Assembly: GCA_933228675.1 (NCBI GenBank)
Contig: OW121743.1
Location: forward strand, 113,385,781 to 113,449,780
Length of the DNA: 64,000 bases
Reading direction: 5' to 3'
Origin: Stomorhina lunata
Taxonomy: Eukaryota > Arthropoda > Insecta > Diptera > Rhiniidae
A program made the translations under genes and the position numbers. A model generated the notes under the pieces. It saw only the letters and a list, made by a program, of their open reading frames with translations, searched no databases and was not told where the DNA came from. Each line of letters starts with the position of its first letter. The stretch's first letter is position 1. Of the stretch, positions 1-11,065 are shown piece by piece.

Positions 1-942
1 CAGATTTTCTCTAACCGAGCCACTGTTCCATATTTCTGTTGACTCACATGTTTTGTATATCTAGCAAATGTACAAAATGTTTTTTTTGCATATAAAATTT
101 AACAAATCTTTTATTTTATTTGTAACCAAGTTTTTCTTGCATTTGTCCATCCAAACCTAATGTTTGTATGGGAGTGTGTGTGTGTGTCTGTCCAACTCAT
201 TTTTATTGAAAAAGCTTTTTGTTGCTGTTGCTAAAAATTCAATTGCATTTGGTATGTGTTTGAAACATGTCCTTTGTGCATACATTTCAGGCCATCAACA
301 TAATATTTTTGAGTGTGTGTTAATTTTATATGTTTTCACGTTAAAAGTTTGAATGGTTTCTTTTTTCATACACATCAACTTTTTGCTTCTTTCCAACTTC
401 ATCTTGTTTCAGAAAATAACTAAAAAAAAAAAATTATAAAAAAATGTAGAAAAACGAAATAATAAATTGCAAAAATTGAGGAAGTGTTATTAAGAGCATG
501 CATTATGGACACGTTGTGCTGGTTTGTCCTAATAATTGCGGCCAGACCAAAAAACAACATCCAAAATGTTTGACCGACCAATGTACAAACATACAAAGGA
601 CGTGGAAAGTGCATTTGGTTTCCAAAAAAAAAAAAAGTATAGAACATTTTTTTTTTAAGAACTTAAACAAAAAAATTTTATAATAAATGTTGTAGGTAAT
701 GAATATTTTACACTTTACATGAATAAATATCTATGAATTTTTATTAACATATTATTATTTAACAAATATTTCATTTTTTCGCTTTCAGCAGCAAATGTAT
801 TTTAACAAAGTAGTTGTTATTAAATTTTAATAAATTCTATTATAGAGGTAAACCAATTTTTATCTTTTTTTTTGTGTTTGAGTGTTAACTTGGATGTGTA
901 ATTAAAGGTTATGAAATTTAAAATTTGTAATTTTATATACAT
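1..942. other. AT-rich intergenic sequence, no gene seen
   Basis: AT-rich DNA with a short TG run near 174-188 and several A and T homopolymers. Short open frames here lack any recognisable domain. I see no gene or transposon hallmark. Confidence 0.6.
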
Positions 943-945
943 ATA

Positions 946-1061
946 CCCCCTAATTCATAATCAAAAAATAAAGCTATATCAAGCTTATTATTCAAATTTT
1001 CTATACAAATTTCAAATTATAAGAGTTTACTAGTTTTAAAATTTGTTTATGAATTTGGGGG
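946..1061. mobile_element. MITE family 1, copy 1 (CCCCC termini)
   Basis: A 116-bp element. It starts CCCCCTAATTCATAA and ends with the near reverse complement TTATGAATTTGGGGG. It is flanked by a 3-bp ATA on both sides (943-945 and 1062-1064). A second copy with the same ends lies at 23116-23230. There is no coding capacity, so it is probably a non-autonomous DNA transposon. A 3-bp duplication would suit PIF/Harbinger, but the superfamily is not certain. Confidence 0.6.
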
Positions 1062-1144
1062 ATAGTATATAAATATTGTAAATTACCTCAAAAAAGTCGA
1101 AGATTTAATTCATTTGAGATCGGGTTCAAATGACCATCAAAATT

Positions 1145-1335
1145 GTACTTAGTAAGTGGACTAAGCCGCCGTGGTATTAAAGGTAAGCCATCCGCCTAGC
1201 ATATCTTAGTTCCAATGTTCCATTCCCGGTCAAACCTACTTGAAAAAATAAATTTTCAAAAAAGCGATTCACCTTATAACTCAGCTAGCCACTGGTTTTT
1301 AAGTATTAGGCTATATGAAACTTCTCTGTTATTGG
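1145..1335 (+). repeat. SINE-like repeat with tRNA-like head
   Basis: At about 1168-1240 there is a tRNA-like stretch: GTGGTATTAAAGG in the A-box position and GTTCCATTCCCGG in the B-box position, followed by an A-rich stretch. The segment 1280-1327, ending TATTAGGCTATATGAAACTT, recurs in closely similar form at 58480-58535. That supports a dispersed repeat. Both internal promoter boxes are degenerate, so it is probably inactive. Confidence 0.4.
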
Positions 1336-1699
1336 ACTCATTAACAACTATTATATTTTAATGCACGAAAGATCGCAGGACCATATATTTAATTGACTTT
1401 AAAATTGCGACATATATAAATTTGACTCTGCCAAAGTAGTCTTGAGGAACAAATCAAATATTGGGATAACAAATATCGGATTTCATAAACAGTTATTTTT
1501 TCTTCATTATTTTGGTTTCTGTCAAGATTATGCCAAATTATGCCTTTGCTTATAATGATCTAATTCGGGAGACCGACTAGTTTTATTTGTCAATTTTTAT
1601 ATTAATTGTTAACATATTTTTCTATTTCACAAAAACCCATGTTAAACTTCAAAAATGCTTCAAATATATTCCACAAAGATCCGGTTCGAAGGACCATAG

Positions 1700-2150
1700 A
1701 CATATCAAAAATTTTTCTATAGAAATTTTTTTATCAAAGATTTTTCTATACATTTTTTTTATCAAAAATTTTTCTATAGAAAATTTTTTTATAAAAAAAG
1801 AAAAATATTTGTATAGATAATATTTTTATCAAAAATGTTTCTATAGAAATTTTTTATCAAAGTTTTTTCTATAGAAAACTTTTTTATCAAAATTTTTTCT
1901 ATAAAAAAATTTTTATCAGAGATTTTTCTATAGAGAAATTTCTTGATCAAAAATTTTTCTATAAAAATTTTTTTAATTAAATTAATTTTAATTTTTAGTT
2001 TTTCTATTGAAAATTGTTTAATCAAAAATTTTGCTATTGAAAATTTTTAATCAAAACTTTCTTAGAAAATTTTTCTAGAGAAAAATATTTAAATCAAAAA
2101 TTTTTCTAAAGAAAAATATTTTCGTCAAAATTTTCTATAGAAAAATAGAA
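1700..2150. repeat. CTATAG satellite array, ATCAAA-linker variant
   Basis: Diverged tandem units of about 28-32 bp centred on TTTTCTATAGAAAA and separated by a T run and ATCAAA. It is followed by a direct duplication of TAGAATGTGGGAAGTGAAGG (about 2147-2187). Lysine- and isoleucine-rich open frames on both strands are by-products of the repeat. Confidence 0.8.
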
Positions 2151-2284
2151 TGTGGGAAGTGAAGGTAGAATGTGGGAAGTGAAGGTAGATGAAAACTGAA
2201 AAATGTTTGTTTTTGTTCAGTCGATAATCTACGCTTTTACTTTTGGTGTATGAACATAATTCTTAATAGTTATGTTTGTAAATT

Positions 2285-2470
2285 TAGTAATAATGCGAGG
2301 TCTAAATTGGGGATAATCCTCCTGAAGAGATGGCTTAACCAACCATCGAAACGCGTCGAGGAATTTGGGTTCTCCGCAAACATTTTTTGGCTTTTTATCA
2401 ATAAATTGGTCTGTTACATTAATAAATAAATGTAACAGATTTGGGATCGAATGCAAATACACTTCTTTTT
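2285..2470 (+). repeat. Repeat D, copy 1 (hammerhead-bearing)
   Basis: A roughly 185-bp non-satellite segment inside the satellite block. It shares TAATCCTC, TTAACCAACCATC, CGCGTC, AACATTTTTTGG and the downstream TTGGGAT motif with copies at 13.1 and 26.6 kb. It contains the best hammerhead candidate of the window (2317-2362). It also has a perfect 10-bp hairpin: arms 2411-2420 and 2429-2438, CTGTTACATT against AATGTAACAG, loop 8 nt. No protein-coding similarity is seen. Confidence 0.75.
2317..2362 (+). ncRNA. Candidate type I hammerhead ribozyme
   Basis: Stem I is TCCTC (2317-2321) with GAGGA (2358-2362). The core box CTGAAGA is at 2322-2328. Stem II is GATGG (2329-2333) with CCATC (2343-2347) around a 9-nt loop. 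The GAAA box is at 2348-2351. A very short stem III leads to GTC (2355-2357), with predicted cleavage after C2357. Every invariant hammerhead core position is present. The tiny stem III matches the minimal hammerheads known from Penelope-like elements, retrozymes and animal satellites, which work best as dimers. Activity is inferred, not shown. Confidence 0.7.
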
Positions 2471-2504
2471 GAATAATACTTATATCCCGACTATTTTGTT
2501 ATTT

Positions 2505-4395
2505 TTTGAAAAATATTTACGTCAAAAATTTTTCTATAGAAAAATATTTTTATCGAAAATTTTTCTATAGAAAAAATTTTAATCGAAAATTTTTCTACAG
2601 AAAAATATTTTTATCAAAAATTTTTCTAGAGAAAAATATTTCTATCCAAAATGTTTCTATAAATTTATCTATAGAAAAATATTTTTATCGAAAATTTTTC
2701 TATAGAAAAATATTTTTATCGAAAATTTTCCTATAGAAAAATATTTTTATCAAAATCAAAATAAATCAAAAAGTTGTTAGAAAATTTTTCTACAGGAAAA
2801 TATTTATATCAAAAATATTTTTATCGAAAATATCTATAAAAAATTTTAATTAAAGATTTTTCTATAGAAAATTTACTTATCAAAAATTTTTCTTTTGTAA
2901 ATTTTTGAATCAAAAATTTTTTTAAGAAATTTTTTAATCAAAAACTTTTTTATCAAAATTTTTTCTATCGAAAAATATTTTTATATAGAATTTTTCTACA
3001 GAAAAATATTTTTATCAAAAATTTTTCTAGAGAAAAATATTTCTATCCAAAATATTTCTATAAATTTTTCTATAGAAAAATATTTTTAACAAAAATTTTT
3101 CTATAGAAAAATGTTTTTATCGAAAATTTTCCTATAGAAAAATATTTTTATCGAAATCAAAATAAATCAAAAAGTTGTTAGAAAATTTTTCTACAGAAAA
3201 ATATTTATATCAAAAATATTTTTATCGAAAATATCTATAAAAAATTTTAATTAAAGATTTTTCTATAGAAAATTTTCTCATCAAAAATTTTTCTTTTGTA
3301 AATTTTTGAATCAAAAATTTTTTTAGGAAATTTTTTAATCAAAAACTTTTTTATCAAACATTTTTCTATCTAAAAATATTTTTATATAAAATTTTTCTAC
3401 AGAAAAATATTTTTATCAAAAATTTTTCTAGAGAAAAATATTTCTATCCAAAATGTTTCTATAAATTTTTCTTTAGAAAAATATTTTTATCGAAAATTTT
3501 TCTATAGAAAAATATTTTTATCGAAAATTTTCCTATAGAAAAATATTTTTATCAAAATCAAAATAAATCAAAAAGTTGTTAGAAAATTTTTCTAAAGAAA
3601 AATATTTATATCAAAAATATTTTTATCGAAAATATGTATAAAAAATTTTTATTAAAGATTTTTCATTAAATTACAGATTTTTCTATAGAAAATTTTCTTA
3701 TCAAAAATTTTTCTTTGGTAAATTTTTGAATCAAAAATTTTTTTTAGGAAATTTTTTAATCAAAAACTTTTTTTTCAAAAATTTTTCTATCGAATAATAT
3801 TTTTCTCTAAAATTTTTCTATAGAAAAATATTTTTAACAAAAATTTTTCTATAGAAAAATATTTTCATCGAAAATTTTTCTAAAGAAAAATATTTTTATC
3901 GAAAAATTTTCTTTAGAAAAATTTTTCGATAAAAATATTTTTCTATGGAAAAATATTTTTATCGAAAATTTTTCTATAAAAAAATTTTTTATCGATAAAT
4001 TTTCTATAGAAAATATTTTTTAATTTTTGAATCTAAATTTTTTTTTAGGAAATTTTTTAATCAAAATCTTTTTTATCAAAAATTTTTCTATAGAAAAATA
4101 TTTCTATCGAAAATTTTTCTATAGAAAAATATTTTTATCGAAAAATTTTCTATAGAAAAATTTTTTTATCGAAAATTTTTCCATAGAAAAATATTTTTAT
4201 CAAAAATTTTTCTATAGCAAAATATTTTTATCGAAAATTTTTCAATAGAAACATTTTTTTTATCGCAAATTTTTCTACTCAGAAATGTTTTTATTGGAAT
4301 TTTTTTTTAGAAAACTATTTTTATCTAAAATTTTTCTTTAGAAAAATATTGTTATCGAAAATTTTCTTATAAGAAAAATGTTTGTATCAAAAATA
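2505..4395. repeat. CTATAG satellite array with 401-bp higher-order unit
   Basis: Short units with TTTTCTATAGAAAA cores and ATCG or ATCAAA linkers. Between about 2590 and 3790 they form a higher-order repeat of exactly 401 bp in three copies. Landmark AAATCAAAAAGTTGTT starts at 2763, 3164 and 3565. Landmark CTAGAGAAAAATATTTC starts at 2626, 3027 and 3428. The remainder to 4395 is simpler and more diverged. Confidence 0.85.
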
Positions 4396-4830
4396 ACTAA
4401 AAAATATTTTTCTATTTATTAAATATAAAAATTGTTTGATATTAGAACTTATTTCTGTTTCGAAAAATATTTGAAATTCGATTCTTATTATTTTAAACAA
4501 TGTTAGAAAAATAATAGTGTCGGCGGCACCAACCGACTGAATGCTTTTAATACCCATTTTCATTAGTTTCATTAATGATCGTGATATTTGCGAAGTTAAC
4601 AAAAAGCCTTTGGCTTCTGGTGGTATGTGTTGCCTACGCCTGGTCATAGCTATAGAGGTTTTAAAGCCATTAAGGTTTCTTGTCTGCTTTCAGTCAAGCA
4701 AATGGCAGCGCCAAAAAGCAGTTTTTTCGATAAACGGACGTTTGGAGAACTTTATTAATACCATATGGTTACCTACATTCTCCATTAATCTTCAGCGATC
4801 ATTTACTACCACTCTTTGATCATCTCCTTT
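4396..4830 (+). repeat. Repeat C, copy 1 (satellite-flanking)
   Basis: Non-satellite sequence directly right of the array. It shares TTTCTGTTTCGAAAAATATT, AATAATAGTGTCG, GGCACCAACC, CTGAATGCTTTTAATAC and the CTTCTGG motif with 32460-32830, which also lies directly right of a CTATAG array and in the same orientation. No ORF with a recognisable domain is seen. It looks like the non-satellite end of a composite repeat. Confidence 0.65.
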
Positions 4831-4864
4831 CTGTCATTGTCACTAAAATTTTTTTTTAAAACAC

Positions 4865-5645
4865 AATTTGATTTTTCCTTTTAATTAGAAATTTTTTGAC
4901 AGAAATATTTTTCTATCGAAAAATTTTTGATCTAAATATTTTTCTATAGAAAGTTTTTTTTATCGAAATATTTTTCTTTAGAAAAATTTCTGATCAAAAT
5001 ATTTTTCTATTGAAAAATTTTCGATAAAAATATTTTTCTGTAGAAAAATTTTCTATAAAAATATTTTTCTGTAGAAAAATTTTCTATAAAAATATTTTTC
5101 TGTAGAAAAATTTTCAATAAATATGTTTTTCTATGGAAAAATTTTCGATAAAAAAATTTTTCCATAGAAAAAATTTTAATAAAAATATTTTTCTAGGAAA
5201 AAGAATTTTGATGAAAATATTTTTGTATACAAAAATTTTAATAATAATATTTTTCTATACAAAAAATGTTGATAAAATTTTTTTTCTATAGAAACATTTT
5301 TGATAAAAATATTTTTATAGAAAAATTTTCAATGAAAAAAAATTTTTCTGTAGCAAAGTTTTAGATGGAAATATTTTTCTGTAAAAAAAATGTTTGATAA
5401 AAAAATTTTCTATAGAAGAATTTTTCATAAAAAATTTTTAATAGAAAATTTTTATAAAAAAAAAATTTCTATAGAAAAATTTTTATAAAAAAAATTTCTA
5501 TAGAAAAATTTTTATAACAAAAATTTCTATAGAAAAACTCTAGATACAAAATTTTCTATAGAAAAATTTTCGATAGAAAAAAGTTTTTTTATAGAAAATT
5601 TTTTTATAAAAAATTTTCTATAAAAAATTGTTTATGAAAATTTAT
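4865..5645. repeat. CTATAG satellite array, CGATAAAAATA-linker variant
   Basis: Diverged units of about 30 bp (TTTTTCTGTAGAAAAATTTT plus a CGATAAAAATA-type linker), decaying to irregular A and T runs near 5600. It lies on the far side of repeat C from the 2505-4395 array. Confidence 0.8.
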
Positions 5646-6002
5646 TCATGTAACAAGCTTTCTTTAGACAGTTGACAACCTTAAAATGGAATATGAGTAC
5701 AAAATTGAATGAACCATGAACTAATAAACTTTTGTTATTTCTAGAACAATATACCCAGTAAAACTTTTCATTACCAAATAATGAGTTAAACAGTTAAACT
5801 ATTGAACACGAACTACATACTCATTCGCTGTTTAAGTCATTACATTAAGATGGGGATGTCATTGGAGGCAAGTACTTACCAACTGCAGAAAAGCAATGAC
5901 TTGGGTAAGCAATTTGAAAGCAACAACAACAACAGCAACAACTTTTTTGTTGTTGTTTTATTAAAAACATATATTTTTAAACGAAATACAAATTTTTTTA
6001 TG

Positions 6003-6066
6003 ATCCCATGGGGGCTCGAACCCAGACCCTCCGACTGCTAGGCAGAGACTCTTCCACTGAGCTACT
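6003..6066 (-). repeat. tRNA-like SINE head
   Basis: Read on the minus strand it has GTAGCTCAGTGGAAGAGTC, a very good D-arm and A box. It also has GGGTTCGAGCCCC, a good T-loop and B box, about 35 nt downstream. The acceptor stem does not pair and the T stem has mismatches, so this is a tRNA-derived SINE or pseudogene and not a functional tRNA. Confidence 0.5.
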
Positions 6067-6894
6067 TTATATGTTGAAAACTTAGCAGCTTATAATTAAT
6101 ATAAACAATCTTTATTTTTAGATCCAAAATCATGTGAAAATAACTTTGTTTTTCCCTGCTTGCTTTGCTTTGTTGTAATTTTTGGAAAAATATTTTTATA
6201 CGATTTTTTGTAATTATTTTAAAACTTTTTTAAAATTATTTTAAAACTTAAACAATTTAAATCTTCTTTTTTGTATAAGTTTTTACATAAGATTGACTCT
6301 TACTTACTTAAATGTTACAACCTGTTAAGGTCAAAGTCCGAGCATATTTTAGAATTCCATGGATTTTGATCTTGTGCGAATATTCTTTTTTTTATTGGCC
6401 AAGCTTTGAAAAATGTTCCTCTACTTGATCTTTCTATCGAAGTTTCGGACATCCTCCTCTAATATTTGGTAGTGGGACATTTCAATTCTAATTTTATCCT
6501 CTTTATTGTATTTTTTTTCAAGAGAGGGTTACTAGCCCGTAATCCTAACCCATTTTTATCGATCTTATGGGACAACTCTCGGAACATGTTAACTCACAAT
6601 ATTAATGGGTGTTAAACTAGCTCCCCGGGTGATACCATGAGGAGGTGTGTGTCCACAGTTGAGATGAAGGATGACCCAGATAAGTTGGGTTTACCAAGTT
6701 AAGACCAATTAGAATCGTGTTTGGTATTCAACATCCCCTACATAATCAAAATTAACTCATGATGGTATTTTTTCATTAACGTGAGCTAGTTTTACAAATT
6801 TTTTTTACAGAAGATAATATTTAAGTTCTTAAAATTCAAAAATCATTTAAAAAGACTCTTTTAATAAAAAAAAAAAAATAAAAAAAATTGTAGC

Positions 6895-6935
6895 CCTTGG
6901 TGGGATTTGAACCGGGGCCATTCAGTTTAAATTAC
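6895..6935 (-). repeat. tRNA-like fragment with B box and A-rich tail
   Basis: On the minus strand, CCCCGGTTCAAATCCCACC matches a tRNA T-arm and B box. It is followed downstream by an A-rich tail of about 30 nt (6862-6890 as A runs interrupted by T). The A-box half is not convincing. It is most likely a decayed SINE. Confidence 0.35.
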
Positions 6936-7055
6936 CATCTTAATTACAAATAAGTACTTCTGTAATTACTTATTATTTATTTGGATGGTATGTTGTAGTC
7001 GTTACAAGGTAACCAGTTATCAGAGTACTTGCCATTACCAAAGTTTTGCTGGGTA

Positions 7056-9074
7056 TTTAGCTTGAACTTAAGTACTACAACCCCTTATATACGTAACAGA
7101 CACCCACACAAATTTACACTTGTAACAAAATCACAGCCATTACAATGGTTACTTATGACAACATGAAGCCATCATTATCATTTGCATCCATCCGCAAAAC
7201 TATCCCCCAAAAATGGCTTAAAAGGGGACGAAAGAACAACAGAAACCATGCAATTGTTTGTTAATGTCTGGGAAAAATGCTGGTAATATGGCTGACCAAA
7301 AAAATACTATAACAATTTTAGCTTTTCAAATTTTATACACAAACAAATGAAGAGATGGAGGGAAAGATGGATCCACGGACGGACGGGTGGAAGGACAGAC
7401 AACGCATGTGTCCACTCTATGAAGCTATGAAGTGGTAATATACTGGCAAATAGTTTTAAAAAGGGGATGTTAATGAAAACCTAAACTATAAGGACAAGTT
7501 GTAAAATAAAATGCAAGCAAACATTGCAGTTCATATTTAGAAATTCAAGAGAAGTCAAACAATCCTTGACTTATGGTACGGGGATAAATGTTACACTTGA
7601 CGTTAAGAAAAAGTGGTTGCAAATTCATTGTAAATAAACAAAAATAAAACAAACTAATGTAACTGAAGCAGCTTTTTCTGTGGCATGTCAATCAAAAAGT
7701 TTAAACTTTGCCACACTAATGTTGCACAACCATTATTGAGCAAAAAAAAAAACGTTATTACCAAAAAAAAAACCAACGAGAAAAATATAAACAATCTGTA
7801 AAGCATTTAAATGTTGTTGCGAACATCAAGCGACATGTGCATTTTATGGTGGCATAAAACATGAAATCCCCTACCTTTAAAAAAATACATTAAACTTTTC
7901 AACCCCTCCGCCCTAAAGTACCAATTGTAGAGGCATATGGTAGTAGTAGGGGGATTGGTTTTAACTTTAACAACACTTTTGCTGCTTGCAATTGCAAGTG
8001 ATTTCAGTTCACTTGACACTTTTGTGTAATATTGCATGAAAAGTAAAGCCCGTCAATAACACAAGTTGGCCAATACATACGACAGCAGCAAGCCGGGGAA
8101 AAAAAAGCCTAGGTACTACACTTGCCCAGCTAACAGACCATCGAAACAGTCAGCCATCCAAGTGTCATTTGGACATTTATGTACGCGTCATAGTTATAAT
8201 GGCTGATTTCTTTTTGGCTTTGTTTCCTGTTTTTTGTAAAAAAATAAAAAAAACATTAGCCAACATTTTTGGCTAGTAGTAACGAGGTTATCTATTTTAT
8301 AACCTCAAATTTTTATTACGGTTTTTATAACAATCTTGTTGTTTTTTTGTCTTCTTCATCGAACCCTTGCACTTTCTGTAGTTTCTATTGCAAACAATTT
8401 ACCAACTGTTAAGTTTTGCATTCAAGTCAAATGTCCATTAGACAAATTTTTTATACGTCAAACCATCTTTCCTTCAGTTGCTGCTGCTTTTGCTCTACAC
8501 ATATGATGTTATTGTTCTTGACACTAATTATTGGCTTAAACCTGGTACTAACCAAATTGGAAAGTCTTTTTTTTAATCTTTTGTCGTTACTGTCGTTCAT
8601 TTGCAGTTGTTAAGATAAATACAGTAAAAGCTCATAATAAGGGAATAGTTTGAGTTAATTTAAAATTTTCACATTTGGATCGAGGATCTGGTTCGAAATA
8701 CCTTAAAAATGATAAACTTTTAAATATTGATTTTGTTATACTTAACAATTTGTGATTATAATAAAATTTTTAATAGCTAAATTTTTAATAGAAAAATTTA
8801 CATGTACATTAGAGTGTCCAAATACAAAGTTTCATTCAGATTGGATAACGGAAAAGCGTGTCGACTTAACGCCAAAGTTAGGACAAGTCAGTTATATGGA
8901 AAAAATAAGGGATTTCTTCAGATTTCTTTAACACGCTTCTACTAAGAATATATTTTGAAATACATTTTTAACATCGTGCTGCAGATAACAAAATGAGCTT
9001 TCCAACTAGATATAAAACCCTAATATCGCTCAAAAGGTTTCCTAATTATTAAGGGTTTCCCATATATTGTTTTA
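7056..9074. other. Intergenic sequence, no gene seen
   Basis: AT-rich sequence with poly-A runs near 7740-7770 and 8240. Short open frames (for example around 7807-8037 and 8416-8613) have no recognisable domain and no supporting signals. The portion 8800-9074 has a transposon-like, more balanced composition but no hallmark I can name. Confidence 0.5.
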
Positions 9075-9818
9075 ATATTTTACAGAGACCGGAGATCGTT
9101 TTATTTTTTAAATCCATCAAGTATAAATATCATTGCCGATGAAAATTTATTTTCATTTCGATCGAAAAATAAAAAAAGATGGATTTATATTTGAAATATA
9201 AATATCCCTCATGATGAAAATTTTAAATATCTATAACGATAAATATCCGAACAGAAAAATATTTTATTGATTGTTTTATTTTTGAACTTCTGTTTTGACT
9301 TTGAAAAAATAAAATGTTTATGAAATTTTAAAATTTTCAACAATGAATGTATGAATGTTTACAAATTATTGCAATTTTTTAGGACACCGAAGTTAAATAT
9401 AATAGTTCTAATGGGAACTATTGGTGGTTTCTTTGATTCGCGTCGCTATTTCCAAAAACAAAATAAATTTTAAACGTTTTAAACGCACTTAGACAACGAC
9501 CATTTGTTGCCCAAACCCATTTCAATATAAAATTTGCAACAATAATTGAATTTATTGCTATTTAAACGTCCTAAAGATGTTTTATACACGGACAAATACA
9601 GAAATAAAATTTGAATTTTTTCTATCAAAATTTATTTTTATCGGATGAAAAAAGATGAAAATAATTTTGAACTGTTCTGATAAATATCCCAAACGATTTT
9701 TTTATATTTTATTTTCATCGGATTGAAAAAAGGAACAAAATGTTTGAACAAATAAAAATCATGATGGATTTTTAATATTTTTTTAAACTTCAATGATTGT
9801 TTTTTTATGGATTAAAAC

Positions 9819-11065
9819 CAGAGACCGAATATTGTTTTATTTTTTAAATCAATCAAGTATAAATATCATTGCCGATGAAAATTTATTTTCATTTCGATCG
9901 ATGAATAAAAATGAGGGATTTATATTTGAAATATAAATATCTCTCATGATGAAAATTTTAAATATCTTTAACAATAAATATCCGAACAGAAAAATATTTT
10001 ATTGATTGTTTTATTTTTGAACTTCTGTTTTGACTTTGAAAAATATAATATTTTTGAAATTTTAAAACTTTTAACAATGAATGTATGAATATGTTTCCAA
10101 TTAATTGCAATGTTTTAGGACATCGAATTAAACCTAATAGTCCTAATGGAACTATTGGTGGTTTCTTTGACTCGCAAAACCATTTCAACATAAAATTTGC
10201 AACAATAATTGAATTTATTGTTATTTAAACGTCCTAAAGACTTTTTATACCAGGACAATTCTTCTTCTGTCATTCTTGACTCCCAGTGGAGCATAGGGAA
10301 TGGAAGGATGCAGAATTGCCTGGCGTCTCTAGCTACCAGGTAAGAACAGTATCCAATTCCCACTCTAACCTTCTCGTGGTACATCCTGGAAACCTTAGCA
10401 ACCTAGTTTTAGATGCGGTAAACAACCCGTGTGGGATTCTAGGTCAGGACTAATATAAAAGGGAGTTATCTTAGAGCCATTCCAACGAATATGGTCTAAC
10501 CGTCTAAGTTAATTGTACTTGGTAAAGTACGAAAATGCAGCGTCTGTTTAACATGTTAGTTGCGGCTGCAAGCGGGCCTCAGTCTCGGATCGAGCGGCTC
10601 GCTATACAAACGTGGCTTGTGACTTTGGACCCATCACCCATCGACTTAGTACTCACGATGTTTTAAGAATGGAAAGGAACAATATTACAGAATATACTAC
10701 TCCAAGGGGTTATCATGCGAGAAATCCCCCTGCTACGGCAGTTGGCGCAAAGTTTTTGGAGTTTCCTATTCTATGCAAGAACATTATGATGAATGAAACC
10801 AGGACAAATACAGAAATAAAATTTTAATATTTTCTATCAAATATTTTTTTCATCGGATGAAAAAAGATGAAAATAATTTTGAACTGATAAATATCCCAAA
10901 CGATTTTTTTATTTTTTATTTTCATCGGATTGAAAAACGATACAAAATTTTTCGAACAATTAAAAATCTTTATGGATATTTATTATTTTTTAAACTTCAA
11001 TGATTGTTTTTGTATGGATTAAAATATGAAAATATTGTTTTAAAAGTATTAATATTCGGTCTCTG
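9819..11065. mobile_element. hAT-like non-autonomous element (inner copy)
   Basis: This is the same family inserted into the outer copy. Termini are CAGAGACCGAATATT and its exact reverse complement ending at 11065. The 8-bp duplication is ATTAAAAC (9811-9818 and 11066-11073). Internal sequence tracks the outer copy: the GATGAAAATTTATTTTCATT segment, the ACTATTGGTGGTTTCTTTGA segment and the CATCGGATTGAAAAA segment all recur. It is itself interrupted at 10259-10797. Confidence 0.85.
10259..10797 (-). mobile_element. RTE-tailed non-autonomous retroelement
   Basis: A 539-bp insertion in the inner hAT-like element, flanked by the 10-bp duplication ACCAGGACAA (10249-10258 and 10798-10807). The uninterrupted homologous sequence is seen around 9587 in the outer copy. 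On the minus strand its 3' end carries CCCTATGCTCCACTGGGAGT followed by a GAAGAAGAA tail, which closely matches the 3' end of the RTE LINE at 38378-38420. The remaining ~480 bp does not match that LINE. It may be a SINE-like parasite of RTE or an internally deleted RTE copy. Short open frames inside are not convincing genes. Confidence 0.65.

Larger units (their letters stand above)
5754..7053. mobile_element. Candidate TIR element with CCCAG termini
   Basis: The left end CCCAGTAAAACTTTTCATTA (5754) and right end CATTACCAAAGTTTTGCTGGG (to 7053) are near reverse complements, and both are flanked by TA. The interior has no transposase. It holds two tRNA-like segments in the same minus orientation (about 6003-6066 and 6895-6935) and a CAA run near 5920-5942. 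It could be a non-autonomous TA-inserting DNA element, or two SINE insertions bounded by a chance inverted repeat. Confidence 0.4.

Noticed and set aside
1587..2736. Lys/Ile/Phe/Ser-rich short frames in satellite DNA (also near 11.1-11.5, 27.4 and 53.1 kb)
   Set aside because: Their periodic composition follows the 28-32 bp units; by-products of repeats.
6003..6066. Functional tRNA gene
   Set aside because: Acceptor stem does not pair and the T stem has mismatches, although A and B boxes are good.
10612..10827. 71-codon frame within the nested insert as a gene
   Set aside because: It lies across the border of a non-autonomous retroelement and reads into its target duplication; no domain.
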